This document shows positions 34,626 to 44,150 of a DNA stretch of 64,000 nt, in pieces. This DNA comes from Clostridiaceae bacterium Marseille-Q4143 (GTDB taxonomy: Bacteria > Bacillota > Clostridia > Lachnospirales > Lachnospiraceae), in contig CP073693.1 of the NCBI GenBank assembly GCA_018228645.1, forward strand, positions 1 through 64,000. The letters run 5' to 3'. The translations under genes and the position numbers were made by a program. The notes beneath the pieces were generated by a model. The model was not told the origin of the DNA and searched no databases. It saw nothing but the letters and a program-made list of their open reading frames with translations. Numbering within the stretch: the first letter of the stretch is position 1; each line of letters starts with the position of its first letter.

Positions 34626-35996
34626 CTATATGCCCGGACGGGTGTTACGTATCTTCTTCCTCACAAACCTGAAACAGATCACCTGCATCACAACAGTGGC
34701 AGCCCAGGATGCCGGATAAGACAGAAACAAAAATGTCAGCGACCGGTGTGTCGGGAATAACAGGCAGATCCAGATAATCCGCATACCTACGGTACCAATA
34801 ATGGACAGGAGCATGGGAACGGTCGAATAACCCATGCCTCGAAGCGCTCCGGGAAACAGGTCCATCAGTCCACACAGAAAATAAGTAATGGTCGTATAGG
34901 CCAGAATCTCCATCCCACAGGCAACTACATCTGCCTGCTCGCTGTAGATCCGCAGTAGTTTAGGACCAAGTAGATATGCACCGTTTCCAAGAGTCAGTGC
35001 AACTATCACGGAAATGATAATACAGTCAATCAACACCTTGTCCATTCGTTTCCATTTTTTCACACCATAGTTCTGACTGGTGAAGCTCATGCATGCCTGT
35101 GTCACGGAGTTGATGGATACATACAGGAATCCAAGAATATTGTTGGCTGCCGTATAACCTGCCATGGCAATAGAACCAAAGGAATTGACGGATGACTGCA
35201 GCATGGCATTTGACAGATTGATAACCGTGCTCTGAATTCCGGCCGGCACTCCCACGGCAAAGATCTGACGCAGATATTTTGTTTTCAGACAAAGTTTTGA
35301 AAATCTTAGCTGATAGCTGCTTTCCGTGTGATACAGGCACCGCAAAACCAGAATGCAGGAAATGCACTGGGAGATCACCGTCGCAATTCCCACACCCGCT
35401 ACGTCCAGGTGAAATACAATCACAAGAAACAGATTCAGAACCGCATTGACTACACCCGATATAATCAGAAACAACAGCGGTCTTTTCGTATCTCCCACTG
35501 CTCTCAGCACGGCAGCCCCATAATTGTACAGCATAAAAAATGGCATTCCGCAGAAATAAATCCGCATGTAAAGCACGGACTTATTGATGACATCTTCCGG
35601 AGTTGCCATGATTTCCAGTGCAAATCTTGCCAGAGTCACCCCCAGTACCGCCACCACAATTCCGCTGACCAGCGCAAAGGTAATGGCTGTATGCACGGTT
35701 TCTGACATTTCTTTTTTCAGCTCCAGTGCATAGAATCTGGCTGCAAGCACATTGGCTCCCAGAGAAATACCGATAAACAGATTTACAAAGATATTAATCA
35801 ACGCCGTTGTAGAGCCAACTGCCGCCAGCGCCTGGCTGCCGCTGAATCGGCCGACTACAATGATATCCACTGCATTGAACATTAACTGTAAAACACTGGA
35901 TAACATCAGTGGGACAGAAAATGTGATCAGCTTATCCATGATCGTCCCGTTGCACATATCAATTTCGTATTTGTTTTTGCTCTTTCCTTCAGACAC
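34626..35996 (-). CDS. MATE-family efflux transporter
   Basis: A 456-residue MATE protein with about twelve membrane helices. Family features include FSVPLMLSSVLQLMFNAVDIIVVG near the N-terminus, LGANVLAARF, and the symmetrical AVPAGIQSTVINLSNAMLQ-like start of the second half. The start is a GTG directly abutting the stop codon of the MFS gene, with GGAAGGGA upstream inside that gene. This points to co-transcription and coupled translation. Confidence 0.93.
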   Translation of the reverse strand: MSEGKSKNKYEIDMCNGTIMDKLITFSVPLMLSSVLQLMFNAVDIIVVGRFSGSQALAAVGSTTALINIFVNLFIGISLGANVLAARFYALELKKEMSETVHTAITFALVSGIVVAVLGVTLARFALEIMATPEDVINKSVLYMRIYFCGMPFFMLYNYGAAVLRAVGDTKRPLLFLIISGVVNAVLNLFLVIVFHLDVAGVGIATVISQCISCILVLRCLYHTESSYQLRFSKLCLKTKYLRQIFAVGVPAGIQSTVINLSNAMLQSSVNSFGSIAMAGYTAANNILGFLYVSINSVTQACMSFTSQNYGVKKWKRMDKVLIDCIIISVIVALTLGNGAYLLGPKLLRIYSEQADVVACGMEILAYTTITYFLCGLMDLFPGALRGMGYSTVPMLLSIIGTVGMRIIWICLLFPTHRSLTFLFLSYPASWAATVVMQVICFRFVRKKIRNTRPGI

Positions 35997-37142
35997 TTAA
36001 TCCCTTCCCCTCATCCATCCAATTAGTAATAATACAATTCCAATGACCGGAAATGCTGCAAAAGAAACCGGCCATACCAGTTCGATTCCCCCGATCAGAA
36101 ACGGTGCACATGCAGATCCCAGATTGCACCCCACCAGTACAATGGAATTTACAACAGACAGCAGTTCTCCTGGCTCATCAGCCGCTGCACCGTTAAATAC
36201 GCAGGTAATCCCAGTCGTATGCGCAAATCCCGTAATCACAACTCCTGCCATAAACAAAAGAAAGGATCCTGCTGCCGCCATCAGAACCATTCCTGCACAA
36301 TATCCTGCCAGACAGAAGAAAAATATTTTTTTTCGACAAATTTTCAGCAGATTTCCATAGAGAAATCCCGCCAGAATCCCCACGATCATCAAAATGCTCA
36401 GCACAATACTGGCTGTTGATGCTGTTCCAAAGCCGCGTTCTTCTACCAGTACCGGAATTCTTAACGAGCAGGCAGCATTTGCTACCACCAGTAAGAAACC
36501 ACAGATTGTATAAAAAATTGCAGTTTCTGCATTTTTACGTTCAAATTTTCCATTTAAAACGCCAGCCGCAGCTGTATCTGAAACATTTCCTTCTTTTTCC
36601 GGCACAAACAGAAGGTACAATGCCAGTACGAGAAATCCCAGCGCATAAACGCTGAACGCTTTCTGCCATCCAAAGACCAGAAGCTGTCCGGCTATCAATG
36701 TCAGCACTGCATTTCCCAACATTTCAAAAGAGCTTCGAAACCCAAGCAGCGTCTCCTGTTCCCTTCCACTGTAGCGTTCGCTGATCATGCTGATCGCCTT
36801 TACATTGACCAGACCAATTCCGATGCCAAGCAGAAAACGGGATCCGAGAATCACCGGATAGATATCCGTAAATACCGGAACAATCCCGCTTACAGACAAG
36901 AGAAGAAGCCCTCCTGCCACCATCAGCCGTTCTTTTAAGTATTTTGCAATCACCGTATTAAAAAGAATGGTAAAGGTAATTCCAAGCGCCGCTGCCGACA
37001 CCAGAAACTCCACCTGACTTCCGCTGTATTCTATATAATATTCTTTCATTGCCGGAAGGGCTGTCGATACCGAATAGGTAGAAATCAACATCCATGACAG
37101 AGAAAGAATCGCAAATTTTTCCATTTTCGTTTTCATATGCAT
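35997..37142 (-). CDS. MFS transporter
   Basis: A 381-residue major facilitator with about twelve hydrophobic helices. The loop 2-3 motif appears as KYLKERLMVAGG and helix 4-5 as GSRFLLGIGIGLVNVKAISMISE with the following RYSGREQETLLGFR. Two close starts exist: the ATG at 37142 overlaps the carbonic anhydrase end by 10 bases, and the ATG at 37136 has better spacing to GAAAG. It is followed without a gap by a MATE exporter. The substrate is unknown. Confidence 0.88.
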   Translation of the reverse strand: MHMKTKMEKFAILSLSWMLISTYSVSTALPAMKEYYIEYSGSQVEFLVSAAALGITFTILFNTVIAKYLKERLMVAGGLLLLSVSGIVPVFTDIYPVILGSRFLLGIGIGLVNVKAISMISERYSGREQETLLGFRSSFEMLGNAVLTLIAGQLLVFGWQKAFSVYALGFLVLALYLLFVPEKEGNVSDTAAAGVLNGKFERKNAETAIFYTICGFLLVVANAACSLRIPVLVEERGFGTASTASIVLSILMIVGILAGFLYGNLLKICRKKIFFFCLAGYCAGMVLMAAAGSFLLFMAGVVITGFAHTTGITCVFNGAAADEPGELLSVVNSIVLVGCNLGSACAPFLIGGIELVWPVSFAAFPVIGIVLLLIGWMRGRD

Positions 37143-37612
37143 TTACTTTCTTTCACATAATGCTTCGCATTTTCCCTGTTTGCTGCAATTTCTTCATCTG
37201 ACAGCATTCTCCTGAATTTTGCAGGATTTCCCATATAAAGTGCCCCATCCGGGATCACTGTATTCGATGTGACCAATGCTCCTGCTGCCACCATACTGTT
37301 CTTTCCGACTACTGCCCCGTTCAGAATAATAGCTCCCATACCGATCAAAGCGCCGTCTCCAATGGTGCAGCCATGAAGAATCACAGCATGTCCTACCGTC
37401 ACATTTCTGCCAATGTTCAGAGGACAATTCTCATCCACATGAAGCACACACAAATCCTGTATATTGGTTCCTTCCCCTATCTGAATCTCACTTGAATCCC
37501 CACGCACTACTGCATTATACCAGATGCTGGCATCCTTTTTTATCGTCACATCACCAAGAACAACTGCGCCTGTGGCAACCACTGCCTGTGCATCTATTTC
37601 CGGTTTTTTCAT
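37133..37612 (-). CDS. Gamma-type carbonic anhydrase family protein (left-handed beta-helix)
   Basis: A 159-residue hexapeptide-repeat protein of the YrdA/PaaY gamma-carbonic anhydrase-like group. The motifs are SIWYNAVVRGD, the first metal His in VLHVDE and the histidine pair in VGHAVILHGC, with GMGAIILNGAVVG continuing the helix. The C-terminal helix ends in KESKCI. The three metal-binding histidines are present, so metal binding is likely, though many members lack measurable carbonic anhydrase activity. It starts a three-gene transcript with the MFS and MATE exporters. Confidence 0.9.
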   Translation of the reverse strand: MKKPEIDAQAVVATGAVVLGDVTIKKDASIWYNAVVRGDSSEIQIGEGTNIQDLCVLHVDENCPLNIGRNVTVGHAVILHGCTIGDGALIGMGAIILNGAVVGKNSMVAAGALVTSNTVIPDGALYMGNPAKFRRMLSDEEIAANRENAKHYVKESKCI

Positions 37613-37688
37613 AATCGTATCTCTCCTGCTGTTTTATTTCATTTTATCACAGACCCGCTTTTCTGAAAAGAATACGCTTAAAATGAAT

Positions 37689-37853
37689 GGGACTGTCGGT
37701 AAATAACGTTTTTTAGCGCTGACAGCACCAAACAAAAATATCCTGACAGTTACAAGGCTTTCTGGCTCTGCAACTTGTTCAGGATATTTTTATTTTAATA
37801 AGTACTTTCTGTTTTTGGCCGCAAAAATCCTTATCTCAGTGATTTTGCGGCAT
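37689..37853. mobile_element. IS1182-family end fragment, copy 1 (direct repeat of 43709-43856)
   Basis: GACTGTCGGTAAATAACG and the following roughly 140 bases match 43711-43850 with only about two differences, in the same orientation. The copies diverge within a hairpin: here GCCGCAAAAATC pairs with GATTTTGCGGC (about 37829-37853). Only the non-coding end of the element is kept here. It marks the left border of the hydantoinase block and lies just before the hyuB stop, so its hairpin may also terminate hyuAB. Confidence 0.85.
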
Positions 37854-37877
37854 CTACTTTATACATTGAATATGATA

Positions 37878-39617
37878 TTATTTTTCAGCTTTCTGACGTT
37901 CTTCTGTCAATCCAAGCACTTTGAATGTTTCAGGATCAACCAAAACACCATAGTCAGCCTTGGCCTGTTCCACAGTGATATATTCATTCTTAACATCCAT
38001 AGCTACTTTTTCAGCAGGACGCTTAAACGGATTACCATATCCACCACCAGTTGCTGTAACCATACGCACAACATCATTGGTATTCATAACACGGCGTGCT
38101 GCAATTCCCATTGGTTCGCTTACGGTTCCATCTGCATCAATAAACTGGAAATAATTTACAGAACCGTCTTTTCCACCAGCTGCACCCCATACCGGCCATT
38201 TATTTCGACCAAAAGATGCTGTAAAGGTCTGATTCTCATTCATAGAACGGTATACACGAACCGCACCACTTCCGCCACGGTATTCTCCTGCACCTGCCCC
38301 ATCAGTATGCAGACTGTGCTCATCTACACGAATTCCATAACGAGTCTCAGCCATCTCTACCGGCACATTATAAGTTTCTCCATCGCCAACACAGAAAAGT
38401 CCTACCTGACCATCATGGCCTTTGCAAGCTCCCCATCCGCCAACAGTTGGCTCAATAATCAGATAATCATTTCCAAAGTCCTGATGTTTTCCGGCCATCA
38501 ATACGGTACATACAGAAAGTAAATGTCCTGCACCAAGAGATTCCGGGAAAACCGGTGCAAGTGCTTTCCATACCAAGTCAATAACGTAAATCATGCTTTC
38601 ATAATAACAGGAGGTTGCTGCCGGACGATTCGCTTTCAATACACTGCCAGGTTCACAGATTGTCCGCAGCGGTGCAAATACACCATCATTTACGGCCAAC
38701 TCTGGTCCTACCACAGACATAAAGACTACTTTTACACCTGCATATGCTGCCGTTGCTCCGGAATTCACGCATCCTACTACCTGCGGATCGCTACCCGTGA
38801 AATCAGCAATAAATTCATCATCGGTAATGGTAACTTTTACCTGTAAATGAACTGGATTGCCATGTCCATCGTTGTCCATGTATTCATCCATTTCCCATGT
38901 GCCTTTTGGCATCTCAGCTAGACGGCGGCGGGCTACTTTTTCGCCCTGGGATACCAGACGTTCCATAGATCCTTTTACAACGTCTGCCCCATATTTATCG
39001 CATAATTCACAAATACGTTTTTCACCTGTACGAAGAGAGGATATCTGACCCCACATATCTCCCTGTGAAATCTGCGGATAACGCATATTGCTGCGCATCA
39101 GATCCCATACAGGTTCCACCAGTTCTCCGCGATCCACCAGTTTTGTACCAGAGAAACACATACCTTCCTGATAAAGGTTTGTTGCATCAGTCGTAAAGGA
39201 TCCTGGTGCCATGCCTCCGATATCACTCCAATGAGCTTTGTTACCAGCAAAAGCAATCAGCTCGTCATGATAGAATATGGGCATTACCATTCCAACATCG
39301 GACATATGGGTTCCTCCGCCCATAAACGGATCGTTGATAATATATACATCACCCGGATGAAGATTTTCCTTTCCATGTTTCTCCACAACTGCACAAATCA
39401 TGGGTGAAATCATACCGATAAATCCGGTAACACCATTTCCCTGGGTAAGCAGTCGACCTTCAGCATCTGCAATACCGCTGGCATAATCCAGTGTTTCATA
39501 AATAATCGGGCTCATGGAAGTCTGTGCAAATGCATAGAAAATTTCGTTACTTACTGCAATCAAAGAGTCTTTTACAATATCCAGTGTGACCGGATTAATC
39601 TTTTCTTTCTCAGCCAT
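37878..39617 (-). CDS. Hydantoinase B / 5-oxoprolinase family subunit
   Basis: A 579-residue HyuB-type subunit that works with HyuA in ATP-dependent opening of hydantoin or 5-oxoproline rings. Typical features are NPVTLDIVKDSLIAVSNEI, DVYIINDPFMGGGTHMSDV (about 99-117), AHWSDIGGMAPGS, and GGGYGNPFKRP near the end. The ATG overlaps the hyuA stop (TAATG), so the subunits are translationally coupled. The exact substrate (N-methylhydantoin, hydantoin, 5-oxoproline or another lactam) cannot be read from the sequence. Confidence 0.94.
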   Translation of the reverse strand: MAEKEKINPVTLDIVKDSLIAVSNEIFYAFAQTSMSPIIYETLDYASGIADAEGRLLTQGNGVTGFIGMISPMICAVVEKHGKENLHPGDVYIINDPFMGGGTHMSDVGMVMPIFYHDELIAFAGNKAHWSDIGGMAPGSFTTDATNLYQEGMCFSGTKLVDRGELVEPVWDLMRSNMRYPQISQGDMWGQISSLRTGEKRICELCDKYGADVVKGSMERLVSQGEKVARRRLAEMPKGTWEMDEYMDNDGHGNPVHLQVKVTITDDEFIADFTGSDPQVVGCVNSGATAAYAGVKVVFMSVVGPELAVNDGVFAPLRTICEPGSVLKANRPAATSCYYESMIYVIDLVWKALAPVFPESLGAGHLLSVCTVLMAGKHQDFGNDYLIIEPTVGGWGACKGHDGQVGLFCVGDGETYNVPVEMAETRYGIRVDEHSLHTDGAGAGEYRGGSGAVRVYRSMNENQTFTASFGRNKWPVWGAAGGKDGSVNYFQFIDADGTVSEPMGIAARRVMNTNDVVRMVTATGGGYGNPFKRPAEKVAMDVKNEYITVEQAKADYGVLVDPETFKVLGLTEERQKAEK

Positions 39618-41662
39618 TATTCCACCTCCATTTCTACGATCAGGTTACCGTATTCATCTACACTTAAGCTTTGTCCCGGGCAAACTACAGTTGCGGTAGT
39701 AGGCTCTTCTACAACCAATGGACCCTGTGCTTTTGCACCGAATCCAAGCTTGCTCCGATCATAGATTGGTGTATCCAGCCAGCCATCACCGTTAAAGAAT
39801 ACAGGACGTGTTTCCTTCAATGCGCTGGAAATATCATCTTTTTGAGGTGCAATCTTCTGTAATGCAGGTTTGTTCAACTGACCATATGCCACAAGATGAA
39901 GATTTACAATCTCTGCCGGTGTATCTGGCAATGAGAAGGTATAGAAATGCTCATGTGTTTTGTGGAAACGATTCATGATTTCAGCACGATCTTCCTCTTT
40001 CCATGGATAAGCCGGAGCCTGTACCTGTACCGTATGTTCCTGTCCCGCATAACGCATATCTGCAATAAAAGTAAATATAGCCTGATCGTCCTTAAGTCCC
40101 TCAGATGCCAGTATCTTATGTGCCTCATCAATCTGTGATTTCCACATCGCATTCAGTTCATCCATAGAAGCATTCTGGAATGAAAGAATCTTTGTCTGAA
40201 TAAAGTCATGACGAATATCACTCATCAGCATACCCCATGCTGAAAATACAGAAGCTGCTACCGGAATAATAACCTTACGAATATTCAGTTCTTTGGCGAG
40301 TGTCGGTCCATGCATCGGGCCTCCTCCTCCAAATGCAACCATCGCAAAATCACGAGGGTCATATCCACGCCGTACAGAAATCAGCTTTAACGCATTATTC
40401 ATATTAGAATCTGCCACACGAATAATGCTCTCTGCTGATTCTTCCGCAGAAATATTAAAATGTTTTCCGACTTTTTCCACCAAAGCATTCTTCACATTGT
40501 CAAGAGAGACTTCCATGTCGAAATTCTTCGCAGAAAGACGTCCTGCAATCAGATTGGCATCTGTGGTGGTAGGTTCTGTTCCGTTCTTTCCATAAGCAAC
40601 AGGTCCCGGAAGCGCACCTGCACTCTTTGGTCCAACTTTCAGAGATCCTCCTTCATCGATCCATGCGATGGATCCTCCACCATTTCCGATCTCTACAATA
40701 TCGACAACAGGTGCCATGATCGGATAGCCTGCATGTCTTTCGTCTTTTTCGATATAGTAAGAAGTAGTTACTTTTACTGCTCCCTGATCGATCAGAGAAC
40801 ATTTCGCTGTTGTTCCACCCACATCAAATGCGATAATATTCGGTTCGCCAATGATTTTTCCAAGAATAGAAGCACCAAACACACCGGCTACAGGACCTGA
40901 TTCTACAATATTAACAGGCGTCAGTTTTGCCTGTTCAAATGTTGTAGTTCCGCCATTACTCTGCATGATGTAACGGTTTTCCGGCATTCCGGCATCTGTA
41001 AGTCTCTGTCCCAGACGATTCAGATAAGAGGATGCCACCGGCATAACGTATGCATTCAGAACAGCTGTTGAGGTTCTTTCATATTCACGCCATTCTCTCG
41101 TGATATCAACAGACGGGCATACATATACTTCCGGCCATAATTCTTTGATTTTTTCAACTGTTTTACGTTCATGTTCTTCATTTGCATAAGAATTGATGTA
41201 GCAGACAGCAATAGCCTCCACCTGTTCCTTTTTCAGGTATTCCACTGCCGTGCGAATATCTTCTTCACTTAATGGTGTCAGAATTTCACCTTTATAGCTG
41301 ATACGTTCTGTCACTTCACGGCGTAAATAACGCGGAACAAACGGTGTTGGTTTTTCAAATACCATGTTAAACAAATCCGGACGATTACCTCTCGCCAGTT
41401 CCAGAATATCCCGGAAACCCTTTGTTGTGATCAAGGCTGTTTTGGCACCTTTTCTTTCTGTCAGTGCATTAATGATCGTTGTGGTTCCATGGAAAAAAGC
41501 CTCAATGCTTTTCATATCTACACCACTTTTTTTCAGAACGTCCATAACACCCTGATCAAAATTCGGCGGTGTGGTATGTGCCTTTTCCAGAATCAGCGAT
41601 CCATTTTCATCAATCGCTACCAGATCAGTAAAGGTGCCGCCAATGTCAGTTGCAACTTTCAT
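39617..41662 (-). CDS. Hydantoinase A / 5-oxoprolinase family subunit
   Basis: A 681-residue HyuA-type ATPase subunit. The ASKHA-type phosphate motif ATDIGGTFTDLVAID lies at residues 3-17, FHGTTTIINALTERKGA follows near residue 45, IAFDVGGTTAKCSLID is the second phosphate motif (about 277-292), and GGGGPMHG comes later. The ATG at 41662 follows GAGGAGG; the longer frame to 41725 overlaps the promoter. It is divergent from an M24 peptidase gene, with an inverted repeat over its promoter. Confidence 0.94.
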   Translation of the reverse strand: MKVATDIGGTFTDLVAIDENGSLILEKAHTTPPNFDQGVMDVLKKSGVDMKSIEAFFHGTTTIINALTERKGAKTALITTKGFRDILELARGNRPDLFNMVFEKPTPFVPRYLRREVTERISYKGEILTPLSEEDIRTAVEYLKKEQVEAIAVCYINSYANEEHERKTVEKIKELWPEVYVCPSVDITREWREYERTSTAVLNAYVMPVASSYLNRLGQRLTDAGMPENRYIMQSNGGTTTFEQAKLTPVNIVESGPVAGVFGASILGKIIGEPNIIAFDVGGTTAKCSLIDQGAVKVTTSYYIEKDERHAGYPIMAPVVDIVEIGNGGGSIAWIDEGGSLKVGPKSAGALPGPVAYGKNGTEPTTTDANLIAGRLSAKNFDMEVSLDNVKNALVEKVGKHFNISAEESAESIIRVADSNMNNALKLISVRRGYDPRDFAMVAFGGGGPMHGPTLAKELNIRKVIIPVAASVFSAWGMLMSDIRHDFIQTKILSFQNASMDELNAMWKSQIDEAHKILASEGLKDDQAIFTFIADMRYAGQEHTVQVQAPAYPWKEEDRAEIMNRFHKTHEHFYTFSLPDTPAEIVNLHLVAYGQLNKPALQKIAPQKDDISSALKETRPVFFNGDGWLDTPIYDRSKLGFGAKAQGPLVVEEPTTATVVCPGQSLSVDEYGNLIVEMEVE

Positions 41663-41736
41663 ATTAGGTTCCTCCTCGTATGTTATTGTCAAATGTACAA
41701 AATCCACTACTGCAATTCTTTCCATCCTTGCGTATT

Positions 41737-41778
41737 AGTGTATCATATATACTTTACCAAAGCAATCTGTTATGGTAA
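41737..41778. promoter_or_regulatory. hyuAB promoter with inverted repeat in the divergent region
   Basis: On the minus strand TTGCTT (41760-41765) and TACACT (41737-41742) are 17 bases apart. The inverted repeat TTACCA (41754-41759) / TGGTAA (41773-41778) straddles the -35 box and is a candidate operator shared with the divergent peptidase gene. No local regulator gene is present. Confidence 0.5.
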
Positions 41779-41887
41779 TAAAGTGCAGAATATCTATTGA
41801 GTCTATATAGATTTGGAAAAAGAAATGTGTTACTATGAAGCAAAACAGGCAATAAATGATATCTTCTATTTACAGAAAGGCAAAAAA

Positions 41888-42964
41888 ATGAAACAAAATC
41901 GCGTTGAAGCTGTATTGAAAAATATGGAATCCCTGAATCTGTCACAGATTCTGATTACAGACCCACTAGCTATTTTTTATCTGACAGGACGCATGATAAA
42001 ACCATTTGAACGATTTTATGCACTCTACTTAAATCAAAATGGAAACCATAAAATTTTTATCAATCAGCTAGAAACGGTACCTGAAGATCTTGGTGTGGAA
42101 AAAGTACGTTTTACTGACTCTGATTCCTATATGGATCTTGTAATAAAAACAACTGATCATACGGAACCGCTGGGAATTGATAAAAATATGCCTGCAAGAT
42201 TTCTTCTTCCGCTTATCGACCAAAAAGCTGCCTCCGGTTTTGTAAATGCCTCTCTGGCACTTGATCAGGCACGTGCAGTCAAAGATATTCAGGAACAGGA
42301 ACTTATGCGCAAAGCATCCCACCTTAACGATATGGCTATGGCAGAAATCACACACTTTTTCAAAGAAGGAGTCACCGAAACAGATCTTGCAGAACAATTG
42401 AAAAAAATCTACCGTGATCTTGGTGCTGACGGCTTAAGCTTTGAACCTCTGTTTGCATTTGGAAGCAATGCTGCAAGCGGACATCACTGGCCGGATGACA
42501 CCCGATTAAAACCCGGAGATTGTATTCTGGTCGATATTGGCTGTACATGGGAAGGATATTGTTCTGATATGACCAGAACCTTCTTTTACAAAAACGTAAC
42601 ACAACATCAACAAGAAGTTTATCATACGGTATTAAAAGCAAACGAAGAAGCTGAAAAAGCTGTGACTCCTGGAATTCCTCTTTCTTCTCTGGATCAGATT
42701 GCACGTGGAATCATCACAGACAAGGGATATGGTTCTGCTTTTACCCATCGCCTCGGACATTTCATCGGACTTGAAGATCACGAATTTGGAGATGTTTCTT
42801 CTGCTTCTGCCGACAGAGCTGTCCCCGGAAATATTTTTTCGATTGAGCCGGGTGTATATCTTGAAAATGATATGGGAGTTCGAGTGGAGGATCTGATTCT
42901 TGTTACAGACCATGGGCATGAGATATTGAATCATTTTTCAAAAGAACTGACAGTGATTGACTAA
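41888..42964 (+). CDS. M24 family Xaa-Pro type metallopeptidase
   Basis: A 358-residue pita-bread peptidase of the prolidase/aminopeptidase P group. After a creatinase-like N-terminal domain (about 1-125), the five metal ligands are visible: Asp in LVDIGCTW, Asp in YCSDMTRTF, His in THRLGHFIGL, Glu in SIEPGVY and Glu in GVRVEDLI. Keeping all ligands argues for a peptidase rather than a creatinase, which lacks them. The ATG at 41888 follows AGAAAGG. A cyclophilin gene follows 14 bases later. It probably cleaves Xaa-Pro dipeptides or N-terminal residues before proline in the cytosol. Confidence 0.9.
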   Translation: MKQNRVEAVLKNMESLNLSQILITDPLAIFYLTGRMIKPFERFYALYLNQNGNHKIFINQLETVPEDLGVEKVRFTDSDSYMDLVIKTTDHTEPLGIDKNMPARFLLPLIDQKAASGFVNASLALDQARAVKDIQEQELMRKASHLNDMAMAEITHFFKEGVTETDLAEQLKKIYRDLGADGLSFEPLFAFGSNAASGHHWPDDTRLKPGDCILVDIGCTWEGYCSDMTRTFFYKNVTQHQQEVYHTVLKANEEAEKAVTPGIPLSSLDQIARGIITDKGYGSAFTHRLGHFIGLEDHEFGDVSSASADRAVPGNIFSIEPGVYLENDMGVRVEDLILVTDHGHEILNHFSKELTVID

Positions 42965-42978
42965 GAAAGAAGAGCTTT

Positions 42979-43560
42979 ATGAAAAAAAATCCAGTTGCAA
43001 CAATAACTTTTTCAAACGGCAGTGTTATTCAGATTGAGCTTTACCCTGATATTGCCCCCAATGCAGTTACCAGTTTTATATATCTTGCAAAACAAGGTGT
43101 CTATGATCATTACCCAATTGAGAGAATCGTCCCAGGCTGGGTTCTTGATATGAGTTACCATGCTTTTCATAATCCCAAAGCCTGCTATTTCATTCCCAAT
43201 GATGTAAAATCCGGAAAATATCTGGAAGCTGTTCCAGGTACAATTGGGCTTGGCGGTTATGGCGCACCAGAGATTGCAGGCGGAGAATTTTTCTTTCCAC
43301 TTGCGGATTGCCCGGCAATTACTGGCGTTTATCCTATTTTCGGAAAAATTGTAAATGGCATGGAAGAGATTCGACGTCTTGAACAATTAGAAACTTATCC
43401 TGTTCCATATCCAGGTGAACCGAATGTTAAGATCAACACCCCTGTTTATCCTGTCTTCATCGAACAGATTCAGATTGAAACCTTTGGCGTATCTTACGGA
43501 GAACCAACTCGCCTGACTGGCATTGCAAAACCACTTTTCTGGCCTTGTGTCTCTCCTTAA
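42979..43560 (+). CDS. Cyclophilin-type peptidyl-prolyl isomerase with altered active site
   Basis: A 193-residue cyclophilin fold. It starts ATITFSNGSVIQIELYPDIAPNAV, keeps the catalytic arginine in ERIVPGW, and retains GGEFFF and FGKIVNGMEEI. The usual GFMIQGGD strand reads GWVLDMSY, so the Gln and Gly of the substrate groove are replaced, and there is a 25-residue C-terminal extension. Activity may therefore be reduced or specialised. It is co-transcribed with the M24 peptidase, so the pair may handle proline peptides together. No signal peptide is present. Confidence 0.85.
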   Translation: MKKNPVATITFSNGSVIQIELYPDIAPNAVTSFIYLAKQGVYDHYPIERIVPGWVLDMSYHAFHNPKACYFIPNDVKSGKYLEAVPGTIGLGGYGAPEIAGGEFFFPLADCPAITGVYPIFGKIVNGMEEIRRLEQLETYPVPYPGEPNVKINTPVYPVFIEQIQIETFGVSYGEPTRLTGIAKPLFWPCVSP

Positions 43561-43881
43561 AAATTTAAAAACTGCGTTATTAATATAATAAGTAATTTAA
43601 CAGAATTAGATTACAATGAATGTGTGAAAACAGAAAGTGTTACACTCAATCATATTATAAGATGTATGGATAAATAGATTTCGGTTTGGTGATTATCTCT
43701 CAAAACAGGAGGCTGTCGGTAAATAACGTTTTTTAGCGCTGACAGCACCAAACAAAAATGTCCTGACAGTTACAAGGCTTTCTGGCTCTGCAACTTGTTC
43801 AGGATATTTTTATTTTAATAAGTACTTTCTGTTTTTGGCCGCAAAAAATCCTTGTTTGGATTTTTACGGCCGCATTTTTTT

Positions 43882-44112
43882 CTAGGCAGTTTTTCCCTCA
43901 AATTTTTTCAGCTTTTCGTATAAAAAACGATGATATTTATTTATATTTCTGCCAATGGCATATAGCATGAATTCTTTATATACCTTATCTGCCGAGCGGT
44001 AGTTAAAGCGCCGGAAGTTCTCGTTTTCCTTGATGTTTCCAAAATGTCCCTCTGTCTGAATGGAACGTGTCTGGCGTTTCAGGATCCCGCATTCGCTCTG
44101 GATATTGAATTC
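43882..44112 (-). pseudogene. C-terminal remnant of an IS1182-family transposase
   Basis: A 76-codon open frame without a start reads NIQSECGILKRQTRSIQTEG and goes on with HFGNIKEN, FRRFNYR and AIGRNINKYH before the stop. This is the conserved C-terminal DDE block of IS1182-type transposases, with the last acidic residue in the TEG context. Everything N-terminal has been deleted. Confidence 0.85.
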
Positions 44113-44150
44113 AGGGAGGGTATGACTCGTTGTGAGTCATACCCTCCCTG
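44112..44150. repeat. Perfect 17-bp palindrome with 5-base loop inside the IS remnant
   Basis: CAGGGAGGGTATGACTC (44112-44128) faces its exact reverse complement (44134-44150) around GTTGT. It sits at the deletion joint of the element and might have formed during that deletion, or it may act as a transcription barrier between the ABC operon and the IS. Confidence 0.8.

Noticed and set aside
41888..42964. Creatinase, with HyuAB as a creatinine/N-methylhydantoin pathway
   Set aside because: The M24 protein keeps all five metal ligands of peptidases, which creatinases lack, and no creatininase or carbamoylsarcosine hydrolase gene is present.
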